Shown here piece by piece: positions 45,340 to 54,164 of a DNA stretch of 64,000 nt (the first letter of the stretch is position 1; every line of letters begins with the position of its first letter). Origin of the DNA: Vibrio tubiashii. Lineage in GTDB: Bacteria > Pseudomonadota > Gammaproteobacteria > Enterobacterales > Vibrionaceae. A program made the position numbers and the translations under genes. The DNA lies in the NCBI RefSeq assembly GCF_028551255.1, contig NZ_CP117031.1, positions 124,001 to 188,000 of the forward strand. The letters are read 5' to 3'. The notes beneath the pieces are model-generated. The model did not search any database, was not told where the DNA came from, and saw nothing but the letters and a program-made list of their open reading frames with translations.

Positions 45340-46854
45340 ATGAAGATGTCAAAAAGCTTTTTACTAATTACAGTTGGCTTAGCCAGCACATCTCTACAGG
45401 CGCAGACCCTGACAAGAGACAATGGCGCACCAGTCGGTGACAACCAGAATTCAATCACAGCAGGTGAAAACGGAAGCGTATTACTGCAAGACGTTCACCT
45501 GATCCAAAAATTGCAGCGTTTTGCCAGAGAGCGAATTCCAGAGCGTGTTGTGCATGCTCGTGGTACAGGTGCTCATGGTGAGTTCGTTGCATCGGGTGAT
45601 TTTAGTGACTTAACGGTTTCCGCTCCTTTTACTAATAAAGGAAAGGTAACTCCTGTTTTCGTTCGTTTTTCGACCGTTATTCACTCAAAAGGATCACCAG
45701 AGACACTTCGCGATCCTCGTGGTTTTGCCACTAAATTTTATACTGAACAGGGTAACTGGGATCTGGTTGGGAACAACCTGCCTGTGTTCTTCATCCGTGA
45801 TTCAATTAAGTTTCCGGATATGGTGCACTCTCTAAAGCCGTCTCCAGTTAACAACGTTCAGGATCCAAACCGATTCTTTGACTTCTTCAGCCATGAGCCG
45901 GGTGCGACCAACATGCTGACTTGGCTATATAGCAACCTAGGCACGCCAGCAAGCTATCGCACTATGGATGGCTTTGGTGTCCACGCTTACAAGTGGATCA
46001 ACAAGAAAGGCGATGTGAACTATGTGAAGTTCCAATGGAAAAGCCAGCAAGGCATTGAAAGTCTTCGTCCTGATGAAGTGACGGCAATGCAGGGTAAGGA
46101 CTTCAACCATTTAACCAATGATCTCTACAAAGAAATTGGTCTAGGGAACTACCCTAAGTGGGATCTGTACGTGAAAGTGTTATCGCCAGAAGCCCTGAAC
46201 AAACTGGATTATAACGGGTTGGATGCAACCAAAGTATGGCTGAATGTACCGGATCAAAAAGTCGGCACTATGATGTTAAACCGCCTCCCAGAAAATTTCT
46301 TTTTAGACACTGAACAGTCGGCATTTGCACCGTCAAATTTGATTCCTGGTATCGAGCCATCGGAAGACCGTTTGCTTCAAGGTCGTTTGTTCTCTTATGC
46401 AGATACACAGTTGTACCGCTTGGGAGTGAACTTGTTCCAACTGCCAGTAAACCGTCCGTTAGCATCCGTGAATAACCATAATCAAGACGGATTGAGCAAC
46501 AACGCGAAGCAAGGCCATGGTGATGTGAACTACGAACCAAGCCGTAAACTGGCGCTGGAAGAAAGCACGCAATATAAAGCGGTTGAAACCAAGCTGGTCG
46601 GGACTGTTCAACAAAAAGCAATCAGCAATCCTCGCAACTTCTACCAAGCAGGTGTGTTATTCCGCAGCATGAGCAAGCAAGATCAGAGTGATTTGATTGC
46701 CAACTTAGCGGGTGACCTAAATAAGGTGATGGATAAAGACGTTAAGGAAACCATGGTGAGCTATTTCTATCGTGCAGATAAAGAGTACGGTACGCGTCTG
46801 GCCAAGGCAACAGATAGCAATCTCAAGCAAGTGAAAAACAAAGCGATGATGTAA
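45340..46854 (+). CDS. Periplasmic catalase (KatB/KatA-like)
   Basis: A haem catalase of about 504 residues. The ATG at 45340 has GGAG upstream and gives a signal peptide (MKMSKSFLLITVGLASTSLQ, cut after A21); the frame extends to 45313. The catalytic His is H72 in RVVHARGTGAHG; RFSTV, DPRGFATKFYTEQGNWDLVGNN and the proximal haem Tyr in RLFSYADTQLYRLG follow. Length and layout match the small-subunit, exported catalases paired with an ankyrin protein in Pseudomonas (katB-ankB). The ankyrin gene follows by 100 bases, then a sodC remnant, so this was a periplasmic oxidant-defence operon. Confidence 0.94.
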   Translation: MKMSKSFLLITVGLASTSLQAQTLTRDNGAPVGDNQNSITAGENGSVLLQDVHLIQKLQRFARERIPERVVHARGTGAHGEFVASGDFSDLTVSAPFTNKGKVTPVFVRFSTVIHSKGSPETLRDPRGFATKFYTEQGNWDLVGNNLPVFFIRDSIKFPDMVHSLKPSPVNNVQDPNRFFDFFSHEPGATNMLTWLYSNLGTPASYRTMDGFGVHAYKWINKKGDVNYVKFQWKSQQGIESLRPDEVTAMQGKDFNHLTNDLYKEIGLGNYPKWDLYVKVLSPEALNKLDYNGLDATKVWLNVPDQKVGTMMLNRLPENFFLDTEQSAFAPSNLIPGIEPSEDRLLQGRLFSYADTQLYRLGVNLFQLPVNRPLASVNNHNQDGLSNNAKQGHGDVNYEPSRKLALEESTQYKAVETKLVGTVQQKAISNPRNFYQAGVLFRSMSKQDQSDLIANLAGDLNKVMDKDVKETMVSYFYRADKEYGTRLAKATDSNLKQVKNKAMM

Positions 46855-46954
46855 GCAATAAGTTTTGACCTGCGGGAGATTTATCTGCTCTTTTCTGCCC
46901 GAAAATCAGGGCTCCCGTGGGTCATTCTCCCATTCCGTTAATGAGGATGAGTAA

Positions 46955-47419
46955 ATGAAAACTGTGTTTTTGCTCTGCGCCGTTCTGCTCTCTTGGAGCT
47001 TCTCGCTAGCCTTATTGGCTGCCGAAGACAAATTGGAAGAGGAATACCAATCTCTGGTTGAACTATTCTTTGGTGCTGCGCGAATTGGCAATAACGAAGT
47101 GGTCGATACTTTTGTTTCTCAAGGCTTTCCAATCGACCAACGAAATAATCAAAGTTATACCGCTTTGATGGTGGCAGCGTATCAAGGAAATAGAGAAACC
47201 GTTCGCTTGCTGCTCGACTCAGGTGCCAACGCCTGCCTGCAAGATAAGCGTGGTAACACCGCATTAATGGGGGCACTCATCAAACGCGAAATTGGTATAG
47301 CGAAAGACCTATATCAAGCGGAGTGCTCGCCAGAGCTGCGCAATAAAGCTGGGCTAAATTTGAAAGAATTTGCCGAGATCTATGGTCAATCCAATGTTCT
47401 GAAATTGATTCAACACTGA
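46955..47419 (+). CDS. Exported ankyrin-repeat protein (AnkB-like catalase partner)
   Basis: A 154-residue protein with a signal peptide (residues 1-23, ending LLAA) and about two and a half ankyrin repeats (SYTALMVAAYQGNRETVRLL, then GNTALMGALIKREIG). In Pseudomonas aeruginosa AnkB is needed for full KatB activity in the periplasm; the same role is likely here by synteny. It follows the catalase gene by 100 bases and precedes the sodC remnant. Confidence 0.85.
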   Translation: MKTVFLLCAVLLSWSFSLALLAAEDKLEEEYQSLVELFFGAARIGNNEVVDTFVSQGFPIDQRNNQSYTALMVAAYQGNRETVRLLLDSGANACLQDKRGNTALMGALIKREIGIAKDLYQAECSPELRNKAGLNLKEFAEIYGQSNVLKLIQH

Positions 47420-47446
47420 TAAATAGCAATCAATAGGATCCACAGT

Positions 47447-47608
47447 ATGAATAACACCACATGGCTTGCGGCACTGACGCCACGAGTAAAACTTGATGAT
47501 GTAAAAGGTCGTGTTTTGATGGTTCATGCTGGTGGCGATAATCACTTTGACCATCCGGCGAAACTTGGCGGCGGTGGTGCTCGAATTGTGTGTGGTGTGA
47601 TTAAGTAA
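47447..47608 (+). pseudogene. C-terminal remnant of Cu/Zn superoxide dismutase SodC
   Basis: A 53-codon frame whose product matches only the end of Sod[21 protein letters not shown], then [24 protein letters not shown]. It keeps one metal-site His in MVHAGGDN and the disulfide Cys in VCGVI but lacks the first two-thirds, including most copper ligands. An ATG opens it, preceded by AATAGGATCC, so a peptide may be made but cannot be an active dismutase. It sits 27 bases after the ankyrin gene, which suggests that a deletion removed the rest of a katB-ankB-sodC operon's last gene. Confidence 0.88.
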
Positions 47609-47637
47609 TCCCCTTCTTTAGACGCCACAAACAATAA

Positions 47638-47665
47638 ACGGTCCAGATTATCTGGACCGTTTTCT
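47638..47665 (+). terminator. Terminator of the catalase-ankyrin unit
   Basis: ACGGTCCAGA at 47638-47647 pairs with TCTGGACCGT at 47651-47660, and TTTCTT follows. It is 30 bases after the sodC remnant and ends the operon. Confidence 0.9.
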
Positions 47666-47763
47666 TAGTTCTGTCGCATCGGAGGGAACTAATACGCTTT
47701 GCAATGTTTGAAGTCCTGTTTTTACTTTAACTTGGGCACTACATGGACTTCTCCGGCTCCCAA

Positions 47764-47892
47764 TCCCCATCTGATATCGCTTTTGTAGCAGTTCGATATG
47801 CTAAGCGACCGAGATATTGAAGAGAGTTTAGCGGACCGACGAACCCTAGTAGATCACTTCATCATAGACCGGTGGGTCATCAATTTCGCTCC
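47764..47892 (+). mobile_element. IS6-family transposase fragment
   Basis: Two frames together read PSDIAFVAVRY and then MLSDRDIEESLADRR, followed by VDHFIIDRWVINFAP. This matches the N-terminal part of IS6/IS26 transposases (RDIILWAVRWY, SYRELQEMLAERG, VDHSTIYRWVQRYAP). A frameshift lies between the two parts, and the DDE catalytic region that should follow is absent. It is a scar, not an active element. Confidence 0.75.
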
Positions 47893-48400
47893 ATGATAGA
47901 GGCTAAAATCCGGCCAATTCAATGACAGCAAGTAGGCGATTGAGTCAGCTTCGGCTGGCCGTTTCCACGTGTGCGGTAGTTCCAATCTTGTTCAGTTCAC
48001 CACCGTTTGTTTTGGGGTTTCTGAGTGGTGAAGGGAAACTGGATTTCTTGGAGCTTGAGATATGGATAGACACGCCGCCGTAAGGGGGCAGGCGCAACCA
48101 GCGGCAGCGAGAAAGAAAAGCCCCAATTTTGACTTCAAGCTCATCATTTTCCTTTAGAGATTGTTCTGTGGCGCAAACGGCATATTACGGTGGGTACGAA
48201 CACTGCGAAGAATCATCGATATATCTGGTGATGGCGCTTATGACACTATCAGGATTTAGAATTCATTCTCAATTCAATCTTTTTTGTTATTGGAGAACAT
48301 GTGATCCCGTCACGCTCTTTAGTGAAATTATATACATTAACGGCAAGTAACATTAGACTTAAAAAGTATTCGTCATCAAAACAGGCCAGAGTAGATAGGA
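47893..48400. other. Noncoding region between the IS6 scar and the TetR gene
   Basis: About 500 bases in which I find no supportable gene. Composition shifts from mixed to AT-rich near 48,200, which may be the left edge of the acquired catabolic cluster. The end holds the promoter of the TetR gene. Confidence 0.45.
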
Positions 48401-49081
48401 ATGACAAAGGAAACAGCACTCATTCAAGCACAAGATCCAAACAGCATGCTCCAGAAGTCGCGAAAAGTTACTACGAAATACATGACTGCAACAGAACGTG
48501 AGACTTACATTATCAAACGATCAATCGAATGTTTTGCTCGACATGGGTTTGGCGTAACTACACGTGAATTAGCTAAAAATATCGGTGTTACCCAACCGCT
48601 GATATATCGATATTTTGGAAGCAAAGAGGCATTGATTGAACGAGTTCATCATGAAGTGTTTGTTTCTCGCTGGAACCCTCAATGGGAAATTGCACTATCC
48701 GATCAAAAACAGCCTATAGAAGAAAGGTTGATCAATTATTTAGAAGAATACACTTCGGCCATTTTAGAAAATGATTGGGTTCGATTGTTCATTTTTACGG
48801 CATTAAGTAATCCAGAGTTCAACAAAAACTATACTCAACTTTTAAAAGAAAAAATATTTTTCCCTATCTTAAGCGAAATTAGGGCAGCGCATGGGTTAGA
48901 TCCAGCCCCTTCAGAAATTGATATTGAAATAATTTGGGGATTCCATTCCAGTTTCTTTTATATGGGGATACGTCGCTGGATCTACCTTATGCAACTACCT
49001 GAAGATATTAATGCAATTATAAGAGCACGAGTAAAGCATTTTCTTTATGGATACTATGCTCTATTAGAAAATAGTCATTAA
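48401..49081 (+). CDS. TetR-family transcriptional regulator
   Basis: A 226-residue regulator. The helix-turn-helix spans about residues 33-75 (RSIECFARHGFGVTTRELAK, then NIGVTQPLIYRYFGSKEALI). The C-terminal helical domain has no recognisable ligand motif. An in-frame ATG at 48482 is an alternative start but has no ribosome site. It converges with the MFS gene. Its likely targets are the three palindromes with arms TTTATCA/TGATAAA at 50992, 52059 and 52085, which control RidA-MFS on one side and the enzyme operon on the other. Confidence 0.88.
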   Translation: MTKETALIQAQDPNSMLQKSRKVTTKYMTATERETYIIKRSIECFARHGFGVTTRELAKNIGVTQPLIYRYFGSKEALIERVHHEVFVSRWNPQWEIALSDQKQPIEERLINYLEEYTSAILENDWVRLFIFTALSNPEFNKNYTQLLKEKIFFPILSEIRAAHGLDPAPSEIDIEIIWGFHSSFFYMGIRRWIYLMQLPEDINAIIRARVKHFLYGYYALLENSH

Positions 49082-49087
49082 TATTAC

Positions 49088-50425
49088 TCACCTATTTTGA
49101 GTATTTTCAAAACATTCAGCAGTCTTAGCGTGTTTTTTTCTGTATTCGTAAAGCATAATAATGCTAAACACAAGTACTAATATAATTGGAAAGATGGCTG
49201 CCGATTGAAAAGAGATTTGCGCAGCTTTAGCCAATACATTATCAAGTGCAACACCGTCAAGAGCATCAAAAGCATCACCCCCTCCAGCAATCGTCAACTT
49301 CGCTGTATCAAACACACTTCCCATCATTGGAAGAACAAAATAAATCGATAGAGAACCTGCCGACCCCATTAAGCCCAAAAAGAATTCACCACCACGAGGA
49401 AAGCGCTCAGATGTACTAGCAAGCATAGTGGGCCACAAAAAACTGACACCGACCCCCCAAAGTGTTGAGGCTATTATTGCACTGTACGGATCTACCGATT
49501 GACTTAGTAAATAAAGTCCAATCGCTGATAATATACAAGACACCAATAGCAAGCCGGTATTAGAAATATATTTTGATAAAAAACCTGCACTATGACGCAT
49601 AAAAAACATCAAACTTGAAATATAGATTAGGATCACTATCCCTGGCATTCCGATGGTATGACTAAGAGTAATATCAACCCATTGTCCCGGTGCAAGTTCT
49701 GTCGCAGCAGTAAGAAACATTGCGAAAAACCAAATAACAAAAGACGGTCTCCGGGTTATTTCGGCCAGCATATCGGTAAATTTTACGCCCGACTCTACGC
49801 GTTCTGTATTTGGAAATTTGACACCTATGATTAAAAGTAAGAACAAGATTGTTGGTATGAGTATTATTCCGAACTTGACTTGCCACCCGACTCCAATCGC
49901 ATCAAACCCAAGGCTTGCTACCCCTCCGACGACGATACCAGCAGGCCACCAAGCATGTAATATATTAAGCCTATTCGTTTTATCTTTGGGGTAAATAGCA
50001 GTGGTTAAAGGGTTTACTGCAGATTCAGTAAAACCCCACCCGATACCAGTTAATCCCATGCCTATCCAGAATACCCAATATATATCGTCGCCTTCGACTA
50101 ACACTGGGCCAAACATAGTAATCAGAGTCCCCGCTACAAAACTCACACCGGCTAGCTGCAGCATTCTTCCAATCCCAATTATGTTCACCAGCGGGCTGCC
50201 AAAAAACAAAGTAAATGAAAAACCTAAGAATGCCACTCCAAGGATTTGACCTATTAATGTTGCAGAGTTGGCAGCATCTATTGGATTAAGAAAGAGCGCT
50301 TGAACGTCCCCAGCAATAGCACCACGCAAGCCAAAACTGAGCCCCGATGTAAAGATCGCCAAAACACTAATCAAAAATAATCTTAATTTTTTTTCAGTTA
50401 AATTTTTAGATTTTGACATTGTCAT
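49088..50425 (-). CDS. MFS transporter (FucP-like sugar/acid permease group)
   Basis: About 445 residues with twelve spans. The ATG at 50425 has GGAG upstream; the frame starts at 50437. LHAWWPAGIVVGGVASLG and GWGFTESAVNPLTTAIYPKDK fit the fucose-permease-related MFS group, which imports sugars and organic acids. It follows ridA by about 60 bases on the same strand, so an operator at 50992 would control both. In context it is the probable importer for the substrate of the enzyme cluster. Confidence 0.85.
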   Translation of the reverse strand: MTMSKSKNLTEKKLRLFLISVLAIFTSGLSFGLRGAIAGDVQALFLNPIDAANSATLIGQILGVAFLGFSFTLFFGSPLVNIIGIGRMLQLAGVSFVAGTLITMFGPVLVEGDDIYWVFWIGMGLTGIGWGFTESAVNPLTTAIYPKDKTNRLNILHAWWPAGIVVGGVASLGFDAIGVGWQVKFGIILIPTILFLLLIIGVKFPNTERVESGVKFTDMLAEITRRPSFVIWFFAMFLTAATELAPGQWVDITLSHTIGMPGIVILIYISSLMFFMRHSAGFLSKYISNTGLLLVSCILSAIGLYLLSQSVDPYSAIIASTLWGVGVSFLWPTMLASTSERFPRGGEFFLGLMGSAGSLSIYFVLPMMGSVFDTAKLTIAGGGDAFDALDGVALDNVLAKAAQISFQSAAIFPIILVLVFSIIMLYEYRKKHAKTAECFENTQNR

Positions 50426-50484
50426 TTTTTGCTCCATGTAAATGAACCATTATTTTTCATGATCCCAAGGTTAGTATTCGTTTC

Positions 50485-50979
50485 TTATTCTTGGACTTCC
50501 GCATAAATATAAATCAAAGAAGCGCAATCTAGTGGCATAGCTGAGTTACTATTAATCATTCTAGAATGGCGTCCACGCTCTCCAAAAATGCAATTAATTA
50601 GATCCGAAGCGCCATCTAATACTTTAGGCTGCTCCGTCCAGCGTGAGGTGGGGTTAACATTTAAAACACCTACAACTCTTATGATTTTTTTAACTCGGTT
50701 TAAGTCGCCAAGGTGTTTTTTCAATTGCGCCACTGCATTCAATGCAGATAATCGACATGCTTGATAGCCTTCTTCGTCGGTAAGCTCTCCACCTTTGCCT
50801 AATTGACCTTCATATTTCAACTCGCCATCAACCCACGGAAGTTGACCGGATGTCATCACGATATTGCCAGTTTGTACTATAGGTTCGTAATTGGACACCG
50901 CGTTTGGTGCTGCAGGTAGATCGATACCTAGCATCAATAACTGTGCTTCCGGATTTGTTTTAACAGAATTAAGTGACAT
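50485..50979 (-). CDS. RidA/YjgF-family enamine/imine deaminase
   Basis: A 164-residue RidA-family protein. NIVMTSGQLPWVDGELKYEGQLGKG and QACRLSALNAVAQLKKHLGDLNRVKKIIRV are the family core. RidA proteins hydrolyse reactive 2-aminoacrylate-like enamines or imines. The family's usual C-terminal ExxA/VxRxxxP region reads NSAMPLDCASLIYI; the catalytic Arg of RidA is not obvious, so this may be one of the Rid subfamilies without deaminase activity. AAAGGAG precedes the ATG and an operator palindrome lies directly upstream. Confidence 0.85.
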   Translation of the reverse strand: MSLNSVKTNPEAQLLMLGIDLPAAPNAVSNYEPIVQTGNIVMTSGQLPWVDGELKYEGQLGKGGELTDEEGYQACRLSALNAVAQLKKHLGDLNRVKKIIRVVGVLNVNPTSRWTEQPKVLDGASDLINCIFGERGRHSRMINSNSAMPLDCASLIYIYAEVQE

Positions 50980-50991
50980 GGGTTACTCCTT

Positions 50992-51007
50992 TTTATCATT
51001 TGATAAA
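50992..51007. promoter_or_regulatory. Operator palindrome upstream of ridA
   Basis: TTTATCA, TT and TGATAAA form a dyad 12 bases before the ridA start. The same arms recur twice in front of the divergent enzyme operon, so it is probably a site for the cluster's TetR regulator. Confidence 0.75.
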
Positions 51008-52058
51008 CAATTCATTAACAGATTAGTCGTGATGATTAATAAGTCAATAGGTTTTCATCTTGAAAATCGCAATTTGCAAACTTAACGACGTAAAAACGAT
51101 CATCAAGACTTTGTTTTCGCTTTCATTGTCCAAGCTCGTTAGCCAGTACTCTGTGCAAATTTAATGTGAGGTGAACCGAAAGATGACAAATGAACAGTTG
51201 AACGATGATTGTAGGTTGTATCGAAAGGGGGACGCTTGACTTCTTTACCCCAAAAAACTGCTGAGCACATTATCGGCGACGCAATTTGTTGGTATGAAGT
51301 TCTGCCAACACGGTCGGTGAATAAAATAATGTCCAACAGGTTAACGAGGAACGTCCAAGTGAATCGAAGTGCTTAAAGTGATCGATTTCAATATTTTTTT
51401 GATGATAGGCACGGAAAAGTGACAGGCAAATACATCAATGCCCTGTATGGAAATTCGATGAATGAGCCAGGAAGAGTGGTGTGCCCGACCATCATAAAGG
51501 CTTGTTTACCTAAGGATCCATAAATGCACTCAGATCCTGTTGCGTAATTGGGTCCGAAAACCAAACTGCCTGACAGTGAGCGTTTGTGATAACCGTACTG
51601 CTTTTTCCATTCCTTGTTGGATCCACAGGGTTTCTGACAGCCTACCGCCAAGTCAATAGGGGGGCATTCTCCCAAAGCAGACTTTCTATTGAAGGGATTA
51701 GAGGAACTGCTGCATAACCCATATTGTATCTTGACAATCCCTTGCGCCTTCCTAGACAGATCGATGATTCATCGCCGTGTTTGCGTAAGTCAGTGAGGCG
51801 AACGTCTGCATCAGTAACCTTCGATAAAGTCAATTCAGCGGCAGTAATTTCATGAGTGCTCGTTCCACAGCAATATGCAGTTCACACTACACGTTGCGTT
51901 TGTATTGCTTATCTTGTTTCCAGTGTTTTGTTTTGCAACGCGGTTTCGACATCAGGCTACAGGCTGGAATGAATGTCGTCGATCAGATCGCAAGCTTACT
52001 GTTAGTTCCTTCGATTTACGCGCCTAAAGCCTACTCGCTGATAAACAAATTGACATTA
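51008..52058. other. Noncoding spacer with short, broken open frames
   Basis: A 1-kb gap between ridA and the enzyme operon. Minus-strand frames at 51139-51336, 51388-51675 and 51642-51833 look like pieces of one decayed gene (their products are compact and not random-looking) but match nothing I know. No intact gene, RNA or IS end is visible. Confidence 0.35.
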
Positions 52059-52106
52059 TTTATCATTTGATAAAAAACTTGATATTGTTTATCAAATGAT
52101 AAACAA
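52059..52106. promoter_or_regulatory. Two operator palindromes upstream of the enzyme operon
   Basis: TTTATCATTTGATAAA at 52059-52074 and a longer perfect 22-bp dyad at 52085-52106 with arms TTGTTTATCA/TGATAAACAA around AA. Their centres are 29 bp apart, and a half site (TGATAAACA) is at about 52039. They lie about 80-130 bases before the first enzyme gene and match the ridA operator. Confidence 0.8.
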
Positions 52107-52187
52107 TGGTCGTGATTAAAAAATAAACAATGGCTTTGGATCGTGACTTACCAATAAAAATCACCTAGCAGACTATAGGGAAAAATT

Positions 52188-52634
52188 ATGATTGTACGAG
52201 GATTTGAACACTTCACCATTCGAACTAACAAGCTGGAAGAGACCAGAGACTTTTATATAAATCTGTTAGGCCTCAGGGTTGGCACTAGGCCAGACTTCAA
52301 ATTTGATGGATATTGGCTTTACCTAAACAATGACCCGATCTTTCACTTAGTTGAAGCAGCAATGAATGAAAATGATCCGGTTGCAGAGTATTTAGGCATG
52401 AAAGACGCTGATAAAGAAGGATCAGGAAGAATTGATCATCTCGCATTTCGGATAGAGGGTTATGCATCACTCTTAGAAAACATAAAGACATTTGATTGGA
52501 ATTATTTCGAACGTACTGTTCCTAATATATTTGAGCACCAAGTTTTTATCACAGATCCGAATAAGATAACGATTGAACTTATCTTTCACGATACTGAGTT
52601 TAAAGAATGGCAAAAGTCTAATGGAGAGGTCTAA
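52188..52634 (+). CDS. Glyoxalase/dioxygenase-fold (VOC) protein
   Basis: A 148-residue vicinal-oxygen-chelate protein. The paired beta-alpha-beta units are visible: EHFTIRTNKLEETRDFYINLLGLRVG with a first metal His (H8 by the ATG at 52188) and GRIDHLAFRIEGY with a second. EPNKITIELIF-like ending (TDPNKITIELIF) carries the usual Glu ligand. It may isomerise or cleave an intermediate of the pathway. The aldehyde dehydrogenase gene starts 3 bases after its stop. Confidence 0.85.
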   Translation: MIVRGFEHFTIRTNKLEETRDFYINLLGLRVGTRPDFKFDGYWLYLNNDPIFHLVEAAMNENDPVAEYLGMKDADKEGSGRIDHLAFRIEGYASLLENIKTFDWNYFERTVPNIFEHQVFITDPNKITIELIFHDTEFKEWQKSNGEV

Positions 52635-52636
52635 TT

Positions 52637-54118
52637 ATGAATTATGTCAAGACCTCATTTATTGCTAATAGCCCATCAAATAATGAGAAATGCGTTCACA
52701 TAGTAAAAAACCCTTATTCTGGTGAAGCGATTGGGTCTGTAGAGTTAAGCGATCAAAATGATATTTCTCTGGCTTTTGATAATGCACGTGATGTATTCAA
52801 GAATCGAAAGCGTTGGTTAAGCCGAGATCAACGCCTAGCCGTGTTAAACAATCTTGTTACTCTGATGAAGAATGACATCGATAAGTTAGTACATATAGCT
52901 GCGTCTGAAGGCGGCAAGCCAATAATAGATACGAAAACGGAAGTAAAACGAGCAATCAGAGGCGTTGAACTTTGCGTTAGGTATTTAAGCCAAAATAATA
53001 CTGAGCCAGTCCATCTACATAGTGATGATACTGAAAGCCATATACGGACTTCATATTCGCTGAAAGAACCCATCGGCATCGTAGTGGCGGTAAGCGCTTT
53101 TAATCACCCTCTAAACTTGATTGTTCATCAAGTGATTCCGGCAATAGTGTGCGGCAACCCTATACTGATAAAACCAGCCGCTGACACGCCATTATCATGT
53201 TTTAATCTAGTTAAATTAATCTATAAATCCGGATTACCGATTGAGTGGTGCCAAGTCTTGATGACTGGTTCACATGCACTAACACAAAGCCTCATTACTA
53301 ATGAACAAGTGAATTTGTTGACTTTTGTTGGCAGTGCAAAAATTGGCTGGATGCTCCGAAGTAAGTTATCACCCGGGACGCGCTGCCTCCTTGAGCATGG
53401 CGGAGTTGCCCCTGTGATTGTCGAGGAAACCGCTGATCTGGTTGAAACGGTTGCATCGATAGTGAAAGGCGGCTTCTATCATGCTGGGCAAGTTTGCGTT
53501 TCAGTACAGAGAGTCTTCTTGCCAGACACAAGGTTAAAAGAATTCTCCGATGAACTCGTTAGACAGACCCAATTATTAGTTACGGGTGATCAGCTTAGCG
53601 AAAAAACAGATGTAGGTCCTCTTATTCGTGGTTCTGAAATAAGTCGTATCGAGTCATGGATTAATGAGGCAATAGAAGAAGGAGCAACATTACTTTGTGG
53701 TGGTGAAAGGATAAACGACTCATGTTTGCTTCCCACTCTACTCCTTAATCCAAGTAAAAGCTCAAAAGTGACACAACAAGAAATATTCGGACCTGTGATC
53801 GCACTTTATTCATACTCAAACATTGGTGATGCAATAGAGCAAGCTAATCACTCTCAATTTTCGTTTCAATCTGCTGTATTCAGTAAAGATATCGACAAAT
53901 CAAATTATATCGCTAGAGAACTAAATTCGTCAGCTGTGATGATTAATGACCATTCTGCATTTCGTGATGATGATATGCCTTTCTCTGGCCTAAACCAATC
54001 AGGGTTAGGGGTTGGAGGGATACGTAATACTATAAATGAAATGCAGACCAATAAAATGATCGTTCAAAGGATTAAGGGTAATAAGGACATGGAAAAACAA
54101 CTAAAAATCAATAATTGA
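52637..54118 (+). CDS. NAD(P)-dependent aldehyde dehydrogenase
   Basis: A 493-residue ALDH. Catalytic features are the Asn in VVAVSAFNHPLN, the Glu in LLEHGGVAPVIV (usually LELGG; here His follows) and the Cys in HAGQVCVSVQRVF. The C-terminal DDMPFSGLNQSGLGVGGIR matches the family. It is between the VOC and ThDP enzyme genes and should oxidise the aldehyde released by the latter. Substrate is not evident. Confidence 0.92.
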   Translation: MNYVKTSFIANSPSNNEKCVHIVKNPYSGEAIGSVELSDQNDISLAFDNARDVFKNRKRWLSRDQRLAVLNNLVTLMKNDIDKLVHIAASEGGKPIIDTKTEVKRAIRGVELCVRYLSQNNTEPVHLHSDDTESHIRTSYSLKEPIGIVVAVSAFNHPLNLIVHQVIPAIVCGNPILIKPAADTPLSCFNLVKLIYKSGLPIEWCQVLMTGSHALTQSLITNEQVNLLTFVGSAKIGWMLRSKLSPGTRCLLEHGGVAPVIVEETADLVETVASIVKGGFYHAGQVCVSVQRVFLPDTRLKEFSDELVRQTQLLVTGDQLSEKTDVGPLIRGSEISRIESWINEAIEEGATLLCGGERINDSCLLPTLLLNPSKSSKVTQQEIFGPVIALYSYSNIGDAIEQANHSQFSFQSAVFSKDIDKSNYIARELNSSAVMINDHSAFRDDDMPFSGLNQSGLGVGGIRNTINEMQTNKMIVQRIKGNKDMEKQLKINN

Positions 54119-54164
54119 ATTAGACAAGTTGACTATCACTTACAAGTTAAGGAGAACTAGGTTT

